The notes beneath the pieces were generated by a model. That model searched no databases, was not told the origin of the DNA, and saw only the letters and a list, made by a program, of their open reading frames with translations. DNA of 64,000 nucleotides, taken from the NCBI RefSeq assembly GCF_013140855.1, contig NZ_JABBPG010000002.1, positions 744,001 to 808,000 on the forward strand, in the 5' to 3' direction. This document shows, in pieces, positions 9,128 through 16,535 of the stretch (position 1 is the first letter of the stretch; each line of letters begins with the position of its first letter). Source of the DNA: Pseudoalteromonas caenipelagi. GTDB taxonomy: Bacteria; Pseudomonadota; Gammaproteobacteria; Enterobacterales; Alteromonadaceae. The position numbers and the translations under genes are program-made.

Positions 9128-9966
9128 AGGGATCCCTTGATAATTTATTTTTTTATTATTAATTGCGGGGTGAACTAGTTGCTGCAGATACGTAAAGACA
9201 GCCAGCCATCTAACTCAAAGCGAAGTGTACCGAACATAATTACGTCATCAATTGAGAAAAACTAATAATGTCAAATATTATTTTAGAATTTAGTATATTT
9301 AAAAGTAATATATGGGACGTTTAAAACGAGTAGTGCGTTTCTTTAAATGGCAGAAATTCTGCTGAGTCAGCTTTATTGTGGGAAAAACAATATGTTAACA
9401 AAATAAACGGTAAAGGTTAATTGCTATCAGGTTTTTAATGTGTGCTGTGCAGTGTATATTTATTAATTTGTTTATTGGGATAATAAATTTAGTGATTTAA
9501 TTTTAGGTAATAAGCGTATCACCATGAATTTGGTTAAAATACCTTAAAGTGAGCTGGGCTTGTTAACAACTCAACCATATGCGCTACACGGAAGAGTGAT
9601 TAATACAATATTGCAAATAGTCAAAAAGTTAAGGATAAACATATTAAAACTTGCCTGTTGTGGCTTTAATCATGTTGGATGACGCCTTCGGCATATCCAA
9701 CCTTGTATCTACGATTACATCGCAGTAGGTAGATAAGTGGCAAAGCCACGCCATTCGGCGTTGATTAGCATAAATGAGGCGGTTGGTTATCGATTTGGAG
9801 CTGTTAGTTTTTATTTGGCATCAAGCCTGTGAGTCGTATTGGTGCCAACAGCGGACCATCAGCGTAACTCGTTTCTACCCTAAATGAGTTAGAGTTAGGA
9901 TCTCAATCGAGCGAAAAGCGGACGTTGATAAACTTGAGTTGGAAAGCAAAGTGCAAGATGACCCTA
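9128..9966. other. 840-bp stretch without a gene
   Basis: No convincing coding frame is seen. The first part is very AT-rich and must hold the promoter of the TonB receptor. Positions 9674-9737 hold two adjacent hairpins: GTTGGAT/ATCCAAC around a GACGCC-TTC-GGC core (9674-9701), then an imperfect CTTGTATCTAC / GTAGATAAG pair. They look like a dispersed extragenic palindrome. The far end joins the phage-like remnant. Confidence 0.5.
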
Positions 9967-10182
9967 TTAGTTCAGGTAGTTTTCGCTCAGAGCTAGCCAT
10001 GCTTCGCCTGTAACAGGGCTGCGCTCTTGGGCAAACGCATCTTCGGTTGCGTCCTCAAGTATTGCTGCTATCTCGTTGAGTACTTGGGTTGCATCGCCGT
10101 GTGTGAGTATGGCTATTTTACTGGTCATATTGTAATCACTTTGGGCTTGGGTAATAATGATCGGTGGTGGTAGTGTTTCCAA
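9967..10182 (-). pseudogene. Truncated Mu-like phage virion morphogenesis protein (G-like)
   Basis: About 71 codons open from a TTG; the probable native start is the internal methionine of MTSKIAIL. The C-terminal motif SPVTGEAWLALSENY resembles the first ~55 residues of Mu-like 'virion morphogenesis' proteins, which then continue for another 100 residues that are missing here. It lies just downstream of an F-like head gene fragment, the same order as in Mu-like phages. It is most likely a decayed prophage piece without function. Confidence 0.4.
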
Positions 10183-10232
10183 TGGGTAACGGTTGTATGC
10201 ACTGCATATATGATGTGAGTTCGAGTCTCACC

Positions 10233-10454
10233 CTATCGCCACCTTTCATACAAGCCCCCAATTACACCTTGCTCAATTGCTGTGCTATCGACCTTAGATA
10301 CATTGATTACCGTATCAAGCTCGGTGCCTTTACCTTCAAACCTTACAACCACTTTTATGGATTGTGCGTCTTGATTGACGATGTATAGCACTTCGTTGCG
10401 GGTAGGCTCCCACAGTACTTGCGGGACTGTTAAAATGTTAAAAAGGACAGACAC
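10233..10454 (-). pseudogene. C-terminal fragment of Mu-like minor head protein (F-like)
   Basis: A 73-codon frame whose N-terminal residues are read from the mobile element end, so the gene is cut at about 10440. The remainder (ILTVPQVLWEPTRNEVLYIV, then VVVRF and a late INVSKVDS) resembles the C-terminal part of Mu-like head morphogenesis proteins, where a barnase/EndoU-like fold is often found. It supports a phage origin of 9967-10440. The assignment is by pattern only. Confidence 0.4.
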
Positions 10455-10990
10455 TTAAAATCTAGCGCCTTGGGCCCTTTAATTTACCAAACTCACATTT
10501 AACTTAACCTGCACGTTCCCAAAGGTAACTTTTCGTAATCTAAAATCACTCTTTGGTCGTTGATTGCATTGAAATTACAAAGCTACTCGCATATTTTATC
10601 GCACCTCGGTCTATGCCTTAGCGAGGTCTGGGAGATTAGGTTGACTTATTGAGGTTAAGTTAACAGCATTTTACTGATTTTTATACTGCTTCGTCGTTTG
10701 TGTTGCGCACGTTCACAGTACATATCTAACGAATGCGCTTTGCCTACAGCACCATGAAAAACATGTTCAAATTGGGTGGTCAGTTTTAGCCAGTTTTCAG
10801 TTTGAATATTGAGGCGTTTTAGAATGGGGGCTTGGTGTGGCTCTATGTAGCCTCGTTTATCTGCTCTAATGCATTTTCCGGTGAGTTCAACCAGCTCTAG
10901 ATAAGGCTTTAATTCAAATGGAATACCTTTAGGCATATGCTTTCTGGGGCTACCTACAAAGCGGGCTAGTTGTTTAGGTTGTTTGCCTGA
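10442..10990. mobile_element. Element A: truncated copy of the Y1-transposase element
   Basis: A left-end portion of the same element found complete at 11085-12364. It begins with AAAGGACAGACACTT, runs through the same noncoding sequence and the 3' end of the transposase gene, and stops inside that gene at about 10990 where the tandem end repeats begin. Numerous substitutions separate it from the complete copy, so it is an older insertion. Its left end interrupts the phage head gene fragment. Confidence 0.75.
10655..10990 (-). pseudogene. 3' fragment of Y1 transposase gene
   Basis: The last ~112 codons of a transposase gene; the last 93 codons match the C terminus of the intact gene at 11298-12272, with a handful of substitutions (for example MPKGI for MPKGL, DKRGY for DKRGH). 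The N-terminal two thirds, with the catalytic HUH and tyrosine motifs, are missing, so it cannot be active. Confidence 0.8.
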
Positions 10991-10991
10991 T

Positions 10992-11117
10992 AAATGTTAA
11001 AAAGGACAGACACTTAAAATCTAGCGCCTTGAAAAATGTTAAAAAGGACAGACACTTAAAATCTAGCGCCTTGAAAAATGTTAAAAAGGACAGACACTTA
11101 AAATCTAGCGCCTTGGG
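10992..11117. repeat. Three tandem 42-bp copies of the element left end
   Basis: A 42-bp unit starting AAATGTTAAAAAGGACAG occurs head to tail at 10992, 11034 and 11076. The first two are end to end with nothing between them, and the third leads into the complete element B. A single copy of the same sequence starts element A at 10433. The units are identical by eye, so the expansion is recent. The absence of variable spacers rules out a CRISPR. Confidence 0.9.
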
Positions 11118-12364
11118 CCCTTGAATTTACCAAACTCACATTTAACTTAACCTGCACGTTCCCAAAGGTAACTTTTCGTAATCTAAAATCACTCTTTGGT
11201 CGTTGATTGCATTGAAATTACAAAGCTACTCGCATATTTTATCGCACCTCGGTCTATGCCTTAGCGAGGTCTGGGAGATTAGGTTGACTTATTGAGGTTA
11301 AGTTAACAGCATTTTACTGATTTTTATACTGCTTCGTCGTTTGTGTTGCGCACGTTCACAGTACATATCTAACGAATGCGCTTTGCCTACAGCACCATGA
11401 AAAACACGTTCAAACTGGGTGGTCAGTTTTAGCCAGTTTTCGGCCTGAATATTGAGGCGTTTTAGAATGGGGGCTTGGTGTGATTCTATGTGCCCTCGTT
11501 TATCTGCTCTTATGCATTTTCCAGTGAGTTCAACCAGCTCTAGATAAGATTTCAGCTCAAAAGGTAACCCTTTTGGCATATGTTTTCTGGGACTACCTAC
11601 AAAGCGGGCTAGTTGTTTAGGTTGTTTGCCTGATGTGGCAGCTTCACAGCGCTTTTGGATGCTGGTATGTTCTGATTGCTCTGGGGTCAGTGCCATTTTG
11701 GCTCGTATTGGGTTTAAATCTACATATGCCATGCAGGCCAGTAGTGCCGACTCATCCAGCAAAGCTTGAGATTTAAATCGCCCTTCCCAAAAATGGCCTG
11801 TGCATTTATCTTCTTTGTTGGCACGGCGGGCTATGTTTTCGTTGAGCACACGCATAAACCAACTAATACTTGATAAGCGGTTTCGGTACTCTTTGATATC
11901 TTTACTTAAAAAGAACCGCTGACCTTCATCTAACGCGTCACCATTGAGATACTTATGGCTGAGCAGTGTGCCTTTAAACAATTTATGCCAACGTAGTAAA
12001 ATTGCTCTATCACTCAATCTTTGTGCTTTTTTATCATCTACATACAGCACAATATGAGTGTGATTACTCATCACCGCATAGGCACAGACATCAATACAAA
12101 ACACCTGCGCTAAAAACAGCAAGCGTTCCTCTACCCAGCCTCGTCGATGCTCGTACGATTTGCCAGTTAGCTTATCTTCTCCACACAAAAACGCACGGCG
12201 AACACAACGCGAAACACAGTGATAATATTTAGTATCGGATAGACTGATTTGACACTTCCTTGCTAATCCCATCGTTCACTCCTTGAACTGAGAATTGGAT
12301 TTGATTGAAGAACCCTAAGTATAGAAAAGTCACTTAAAGTTTCAAATTCGAGTGCCTGTCCTTT
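11085..12364. mobile_element. Element B: complete Y1-transposase element with terminal inverted repeats
   Basis: About 1.28 kb, bounded by AAAGGACAGACACTTAAAAT on the left and its near inverse on the right (reading inwards AAAGGACAGGCACTCGAATT). It carries one gene, a Y1 transposase, on the minus strand. A 16-bp tandem duplication (12355-12370 and 12371-12386) spans the right boundary. Family knowledge: classical IS200/IS605 elements have subterminal hairpins, not inverted termini, so this is an atypical member or a RAYT-derived element. Confidence 0.8.
11298..12272 (-). CDS. Y1 (RAYT/IS200-like) transposase
   Basis: A 324-residue HUH-type tyrosine transposase. The HUH motif is seen as NHTHIVLYV (about 69-77) and the candidate catalytic tyrosine lies in MAYVDLNPIRA (about 187-197), a signature shared with REP-associated tyrosine transposases. 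The extra ~110-residue C-terminal domain is longer than in minimal IS200 TnpA. The ATG has a clear GGAGTGAACG ribosome site. It appears intact, so it could mobilise element B, the truncated copy A and the short derivative at 13712-13888 in trans. It is the only gene of the element. Confidence 0.85.
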   Translation of the reverse strand: MGLARKCQISLSDTKYYHCVSRCVRRAFLCGEDKLTGKSYEHRRGWVEERLLFLAQVFCIDVCAYAVMSNHTHIVLYVDDKKAQRLSDRAILLRWHKLFKGTLLSHKYLNGDALDEGQRFFLSKDIKEYRNRLSSISWFMRVLNENIARRANKEDKCTGHFWEGRFKSQALLDESALLACMAYVDLNPIRAKMALTPEQSEHTSIQKRCEAATSGKQPKQLARFVGSPRKHMPKGLPFELKSYLELVELTGKCIRADKRGHIESHQAPILKRLNIQAENWLKLTTQFERVFHGAVGKAHSLDMYCERAQHKRRSSIKISKMLLT

Positions 12365-12386
12365 ATGATCCCTGTCCTTTATGATC
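12355..12386. repeat. 16-bp tandem duplication across the element right end
   Basis: CCTGTCCTTTATGATC occurs twice in direct succession (12355-12370, 12371-12386). The first copy contains the last bases of the element's right terminus and flanking DNA, so the duplication spans the boundary. It lies 32 nt upstream of the start codon of the fibrinogen-domain gene. Confidence 0.9.
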
Positions 12387-12418
12387 CTTTTAAAAGATGT
12401 AAACTTAGGAAGATAGTG

Positions 12419-13474
12419 ATGGAATTTAACGGAAACCGATTTAATCTAGTATATCTGGCTGTCATGCTTGGTATGACAGCAATGTCGACACAAGCGGAAA
12501 CAACCTCATCATGGATAGAACAACCAAGCAGTGTGGTAACGAGTAAAGATGTAGGTATCGGTATAAGCTCACCGAGTGAAGCATTGCACGTTCAAGGTAA
12601 TGCAATAGCAGATGACCCATTGCAAGATAACCATTTGGTCACTAAGCGCTATGTTGATTCAATAGCACATGACTTGCAAGATTCAACACTGCAACTATCG
12701 CAGCAACTTGCAACGTTAACTTCGCAATACAATACGTTAAACACTCAATACCAAACCTTATCAAGTAACTTAGTGAGTTTGGAAAGTAGATATAACTCAG
12801 TGTCTAATCAATTGTTAATCGCTTTAGATCGTATTCAGGCTCTGGAAGATAAACTCACCCCTGTCGGTCGAAACTGCTTAGATATCATTACACAGACACC
12901 ACAAGCAACGACTGGATTTTATCTAGTAGACCCTGATGGCGCTGATGTAGGTGTACAAGCGTTTAAAGTATGGTGCGATATGGACTACCAAGGTGGTGGT
13001 TGGACACTATTCGCAAACCATAAAGACAACATTGAAAACATTCAGGTGGGTGAGTTGATTTCACCGAATGAATTTTCAGTCATGAAAGCTGAGCGATGGC
13101 AGGCACTGCGAGCCACTGTAACTGGTGGTATGATGTTCAAAGATGAACATGGCAAAATTAGCCAGATTTATCAGGCAAAAGTACAAAATGCAAACTGTCG
13201 AAACATTTATACGGAGGATGACCTAGCGCAGCTATCCACGCTAGGTGACTATGGATTAATCTGGCACCATGAAGACACGAACTGCGATGTATCATGGGAT
13301 TTCTCTGGCGTGATATTGGGCGATAAAGACTCCACTCGTGTTCAAACTTATACCTATCAAGGAGCTTCAGTGATACAAGCGCCTCATTCAAAGACCAGAT
13401 TTGATGTATGGCCCTATGGCAATGATGAAAGTTCTCGGTACCATCAAGATCAACTGCTGTATTTTGTTAAATAA
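12419..13474 (+). CDS. Exported fibrinogen-domain protein with coiled coil
   Basis: A 351-residue secreted protein. It has a signal peptide ending at STQA, a stretch typical of tail-fibre and cell-surface proteins (VGIGISSPSEALHVQG, then TKRYVDS), a coiled coil of about 60 residues (repeated LxxQxxxL-type spacing), and from about 175 a fibrinogen-related domain start (GFYLVDPDG, VWCDMDYQGGGWTLF). Such domains bind glycans or other proteins outside the cell. The ATG at 12419 has TTAGGAAG upstream; the longer frame from 12365 begins inside the duplicated mobile-element end. No partner gene is adjacent. It ends before an IS3 fragment. Confidence 0.7.
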   Translation: MEFNGNRFNLVYLAVMLGMTAMSTQAETTSSWIEQPSSVVTSKDVGIGISSPSEALHVQGNAIADDPLQDNHLVTKRYVDSIAHDLQDSTLQLSQQLATLTSQYNTLNTQYQTLSSNLVSLESRYNSVSNQLLIALDRIQALEDKLTPVGRNCLDIITQTPQATTGFYLVDPDGADVGVQAFKVWCDMDYQGGGWTLFANHKDNIENIQVGELISPNEFSVMKAERWQALRATVTGGMMFKDEHGKISQIYQAKVQNANCRNIYTEDDLAQLSTLGDYGLIWHHEDTNCDVSWDFSGVILGDKDSTRVQTYTYQGASVIQAPHSKTRFDVWPYGNDESSRYHQDQLLYFVK

Positions 13475-13552
13475 AAGTACCTAATACTGCATAATGAGGT
13501 TGGCGCACTAGCTGTGTTAACCTCATATACTTGATTAACTTAATGCCTTATT

Positions 13553-13711
13553 TTGAACTGGTTTAATTGAGCAGGACACTTTAATAATGGACAATGTTCT
13601 GATATTGAGGTGTTAAATGACAAAACGTAAAAATAAATCTTATACAACCGAATTTAAGCAAGAAGCAGTTGCTTTGGTAACAGAGCAAGGCTATTCAGTC
13701 TCAGGATATAT
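13553..13711 (+). mobile_element. IS3-family left-end fragment
   Basis: The stretch from TGAACTGGTTTAATTGAG, with GCAGGACACTTTA, followed by the start of an OrfA gene, has the layout of an IS3-type left end. The fragment is cut at about 13700-13711 by the short Y1-element derivative, and no right part is found in the window. Confidence 0.55.
13617..13700 (+). pseudogene. Truncated IS3-family OrfA transposase
   Basis: The first ~28 codons read MTKRKNKSYTTEFKQEAVAL and continue VTEQGYSVS, the standard N-terminal helix-turn-helix start of IS3-type OrfA proteins. The frame then runs into the inserted mobile-element derivative and stops. It is not functional. Confidence 0.75.
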
Positions 13712-13888
13712 AAAGGACACACACTAATAGAAAAAGATACTTAAAAAGGAACTCGGTTAAATCTCGCGCCTTGGACCCTTTAATATACCAAACTCACATT
13801 TAACTTAACCTACACGTTCCCAAAAGGTAGCTTTCCATAATCTAAAATCACTCTTTGGTCGTTGAGTAAATTCGAGTGCCTGTCCTTT
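13712..13888. mobile_element. MITE-like internally deleted derivative of the Y1 element
   Basis: About 177 bp that joins a diverged left end (AAAGGACACACAC, then a second left-end-like AAAAAGGAACTCGG at 13743, then CTCGCGCCTTGG and about 100 bp of the element's left noncoding sequence) directly to the element's right end (GAGTGCCTGTCCTTTAT). It has no transposase gene, so it would depend on the gene at 11298-12272. It is inserted into an IS3 fragment. A 14-bp tandem duplication lies across its right boundary. Confidence 0.75.
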
Positions 13889-13912
13889 ATCAATTACTCT
13901 TTATCAATTACT
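13885..13912. repeat. 14-bp tandem duplication across the derivative's right end
   Basis: CTTTATCAATTACT occurs twice in direct succession (13885-13898, 13899-13912). As at the right end of element B, the duplicated unit contains the last bases of the terminus (CTTTAT) plus flanking DNA. Confidence 0.9.
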
Positions 13913-14015
13913 CTCGGCACAACAAATAAATTTAACTGTTCAGGGCATGTGGCGTCAATGTTATGATGCCTTACGCTGCAAATGCTGATAATAAAAATAA
14001 CAAGTAAGGATGAAG

Positions 14016-14462
14016 ATGATAGCTAAACTCACTCACCAGAATCGCGATGAAGCACAAAGGATTTATCATGTTTTTCAGCAGTCGTATAAAATTGAAGCGC
14101 AGTTGATTGGCACTGAACACTTTCCGCCTTTGTCTCGAACGACAGCAGATATTAGTAATTCGCCCAGTGATTTTTATGGCTTTTTTGAGCAAGATACGCT
14201 TGCTGCGGTAATCGAAATTGAGGTTGCCGAGCAAACGTTAGACATTCATAGTCTTACCGTTGACCCTCAGTTTTTTAGAAAAGGCATTGCCGATAAGCTG
14301 ATGCGTTATGTGTTGAGCGAGTTTGCTACAACTCAAGCCATTGTAGAAACCGCTGCTGTTAACGAGCCTGCGATCCGCTTATATCGCAAGCATGGATTTG
14401 TAATAACCAAACGTTTTACTCCTTCACACGGCATTGAAAAAGTCGCCATGCGCTTAACGTAA
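14016..14462 (+). CDS. GNAT-family N-acetyltransferase
   Basis: A 148-residue acetyl-CoA-dependent acetyltransferase. The core shows the LTVDPQFFRKGIADKLM segment (motif A, with R/Q-x-x-G-x-A/G character for the CoA pyrophosphate) and the late AVNEPAIRLYRKHGF motif B. The acceptor substrate is not predictable. The frame opens at ATG 14010, but AAGG is only ideal for the ATG two codons later at 14016. It is a single gene between the mobile-element debris and the VOC gene. Confidence 0.8.
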   Translation: MIAKLTHQNRDEAQRIYHVFQQSYKIEAQLIGTEHFPPLSRTTADISNSPSDFYGFFEQDTLAAVIEIEVAEQTLDIHSLTVDPQFFRKGIADKLMRYVLSEFATTQAIVETAAVNEPAIRLYRKHGFVITKRFTPSHGIEKVAMRLT

Positions 14463-14589
14463 GCATGGTTTTTAAATGTGGTTTGGTAAAATAATTGGCT
14501 TGTACAAGCCTGCTTGCTTTATAAGGGGAGGTGAAAAAATAGCCATTTTAAACTAACCTAAAAGGATGGTTTTTTGGCAGGAGCACTTG

Positions 14590-15063
14590 ATGGCCACGCA
14601 AGCGATTCCGCACGGTTATCACAGTATCACGCCCTATTTAATTGTTGATGGGGCGGTTAATGCAATTGTGTTTTACCAACAAGCGTTTAATGCGCAGTTG
14701 GTGATCCAATTACCCCTTCCTGATGGTGGCATAGCCCATGCTGAGCTAAAAATCGGTGACTCACATATTATGCTCAGTGACAAATGCGCAGAGGTTCATT
14801 TTGACGATCCCCATTCGCTTGGTGGCACAGCGGTTAGTTTGATGTTGTATGTGGAAGATGTTGATAGTGTATTTGCTAATGTATTGGCGCTGGGTGGTAA
14901 AGAAATGCGCCCAGTGCACGACCAGTTTTATGGCGACAGAGCGGGAACTTTAGAAGACCCGTTTGGTCATGTTTGGACCATAGGCACCCATAAAGAAGAC
15001 TTAAGTACAGAGCAAATTCTGCAAGCAATGGAAGAGGTAATGAGCAAGCAACAAGATGGCTAA
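14590..15063 (+). CDS. VOC-family protein, PhnB-like
   Basis: A 157-residue glyoxalase/bleomycin-resistance superfamily protein of the PhnB-like subgroup. It carries the typical pieces: ITPYLIVDGAVNAIVFYQQAF at the start (two residues from each betaalphabeta unit bind metal), HAELKIGDSHIMLSD, and the final DPFGHVWTIGTH. Members include metal-dependent isomerases and non-enzymatic binding proteins, so the reaction is unknown. The start at 14590 is chosen for its CAGGAGCACTTG ribosome site; an earlier frame start at 14566 has none. Confidence 0.8.
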   Translation: MATQAIPHGYHSITPYLIVDGAVNAIVFYQQAFNAQLVIQLPLPDGGIAHAELKIGDSHIMLSDKCAEVHFDDPHSLGGTAVSLMLYVEDVDSVFANVLALGGKEMRPVHDQFYGDRAGTLEDPFGHVWTIGTHKEDLSTEQILQAMEEVMSKQQDG

Positions 15064-15213
15064 CCTCGCTTTTAACTGAGGTACATAGTTTTGTCTTAAG
15101 TGTGTGTTAATAAAGTAATGGCTAATGTGTTGACTGTCAGACTGATATTTTTGATTACTCACCTGATAGTGAAGGAGTATTGACTAGCAGGAGTAACGTC
15201 TAAGGAGAGTATT

Positions 15214-15930
15214 ATGAATAAAATAGCTGATAATATTTGGATTTTTGACGGAGAAGCAGTGTCGTATTTTTCGCTTCCCTATACCACACGCATGACCGTA
15301 GTGCGTTTTGCAGATCAGTCACTATGGGTGCATAGCCCTATCAAGCTTGATGTACATGTGCTTAGCCACATTAAATCACTTGGCGAAGTAAAATATCTTA
15401 TTGCCCCAAACGAATTACATCATTTATATATTAAAGATTGGCAGCTGCAGTTTCCTCAAGCCTGTACCTTGGGCACTGCAGAAGTCATTAAAAAGCGCAG
15501 CGATCTTAAGTTTGATGACACGTTAACTGAGCAGTTTTCGCCTCCTTGGCCAGATGACGTTACCCAGTTACTTTTTACGGGGTCACCGGCAATGGAAGAA
15601 GCAGTCTTTTTTCATCGTCCTTCACACACGTTGATTGTGACAGACTTAATTGAAAACTTTTCGGAAAACGCCTTTGAGCCACCAAAAAGTTGGTTGGCAA
15701 AATTTGCGGGGATTATCGCGCCTAATGGTAAAACCCCGCTTGACTGGCGCTTGAGCTTTTCGTTTCACAAAGACTTAGCGAGAGAACATGTGGAAGATAT
15801 GATTGCTTGGCAACCAAAAACAATCATTATGTCTCATGGAGAAGTCGTATATAAAGACGCAGAAAAGTTTTTGTATCGCTCATTTGACTGGTTGCACCCC
15901 AAAGAAAAGCGAACAGAACAAAACTACTGA
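15214..15930 (+). CDS. DUF4336 domain protein (metallo-hydrolase-like)
   Basis: A 238-residue soluble protein that matches the DUF4336 pattern from end to end: start MNKIADNIWIFDG, then HSPIKLD, LIAPNELHHLY and the late IIMSHGEVV. The family resembles metallo-beta-lactamase fold hydrolases but lacks the full HxHxDH motif; here only NELHHLY and the SHGE histidines are seen. Function is unknown. The start has a strong AAGGAGAGTATT ribosome site. It is followed 44 nt later by a DUF1579-like exported protein, possibly co-transcribed. Confidence 0.7.
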   Translation: MNKIADNIWIFDGEAVSYFSLPYTTRMTVVRFADQSLWVHSPIKLDVHVLSHIKSLGEVKYLIAPNELHHLYIKDWQLQFPQACTLGTAEVIKKRSDLKFDDTLTEQFSPPWPDDVTQLLFTGSPAMEEAVFFHRPSHTLIVTDLIENFSENAFEPPKSWLAKFAGIIAPNGKTPLDWRLSFSFHKDLAREHVEDMIAWQPKTIIMSHGEVVYKDAEKFLYRSFDWLHPKEKRTEQNY

Positions 15931-15974
15931 CGGCATATGATTAATATGGCTTGTCACAATTTAGAGGTGAAGCG

Positions 15975-16466
15975 ATGCTGCGGATGTTTTTGATGATTGG
16001 ATGCTTATGCTCAAGCTTTGGTAGTTTGGCTAAGTGCGAGGGAAAAGCATTTACCCAGTTTGATTTTTGGTTAGGTAAATGGCAGGTATATACCCCTGAT
16101 AACAAATTGGCTGGACATAATGAAATAAGCAAATCCCATAATGGCTGTGTGATTAACGAACGCTATACAACCCCATCAGGGTTCTCTGGTGAGAGCTTAA
16201 ATATTTATGATGCGACACGGGGAGTATGGCATCAAACTTGGGTTGATAATTCAGGTTTGCTGTTAACACTTGAAGGTAATGTAGTCGATGGCGCAATGGT
16301 ACTTGCTGGTATACGTAAAAACAAAGCGGGTCAGCAAGTGCATGAGCGGATAACTTGGACAGCTAATAAAGATGGCTCGGTACGTCAACTATGGCAAAAC
16401 AAAACCGACCAGCAAGCGCAATGGCAAATGGTATTTGATGGCCTGTATAAGCCAGTTAAAGAATAA
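15975..16466 (+). CDS. Exported DUF1579-like (lipocalin-like) protein
   Basis: A 163-residue protein with a short signal peptide (MLRMFLMIGCLCSSFGSLAK) and a body that begins FDFWLGKWQVY, the hallmark of DUF1579 and related lipocalin-like beta-barrel proteins, followed by the conserved cysteine in NGCVINERY and the HQTWVDN segment. The function of these proteins is not known. The start is the ATG at 15975, preceded by GAGGTGAAGCG; a TTG at 15951 is less likely. A strong bidirectional terminator follows. Confidence 0.65.
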   Translation: MLRMFLMIGCLCSSFGSLAKCEGKAFTQFDFWLGKWQVYTPDNKLAGHNEISKSHNGCVINERYTTPSGFSGESLNIYDATRGVWHQTWVDNSGLLLTLEGNVVDGAMVLAGIRKNKAGQQVHERITWTANKDGSVRQLWQNKTDQQAQWQMVFDGLYKPVKE

Positions 16467-16481
16467 CACTCGTCCCAACAT

Positions 16482-16514
16482 AAAAGCCCCAGCAAAATTG
16501 CTGGGGCTTTTTTT
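16482..16514. terminator. Bidirectional rho-independent terminator
   Basis: A 12-14-bp stem (AAAAGCCCCAGC with GCTGGGGCTTTT) followed by T on the plus strand and by A-rich sequence, so usable in both directions, between the DUF1579-like gene and the convergent protease gene. Confidence 0.9.
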
Positions 16515-16535
16515 ATGACAACTTAAATACTGCTA

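Noticed and set aside
10205..10245. tRNA-like 3' end (GTGAG-TTCGAGT-CTCAC followed by CGCCACC)
   Set aside because: The T-arm-like stem is present but the acceptor, D and anticodon arms cannot be built, and the spacing to the CCA does not fit. It lies between phage-like fragments on the other strand.
10992..11117. CRISPR-like direct repeats
   Set aside because: The 42-bp units are contiguous with no variable spacers and match the end of a transposon; no cas gene is near.
13971..14234. 87-codon minus-strand frame
   Set aside because: Antisense to the GNAT gene; hydrophobic end is a shadow of its upstream AT-rich sequence.
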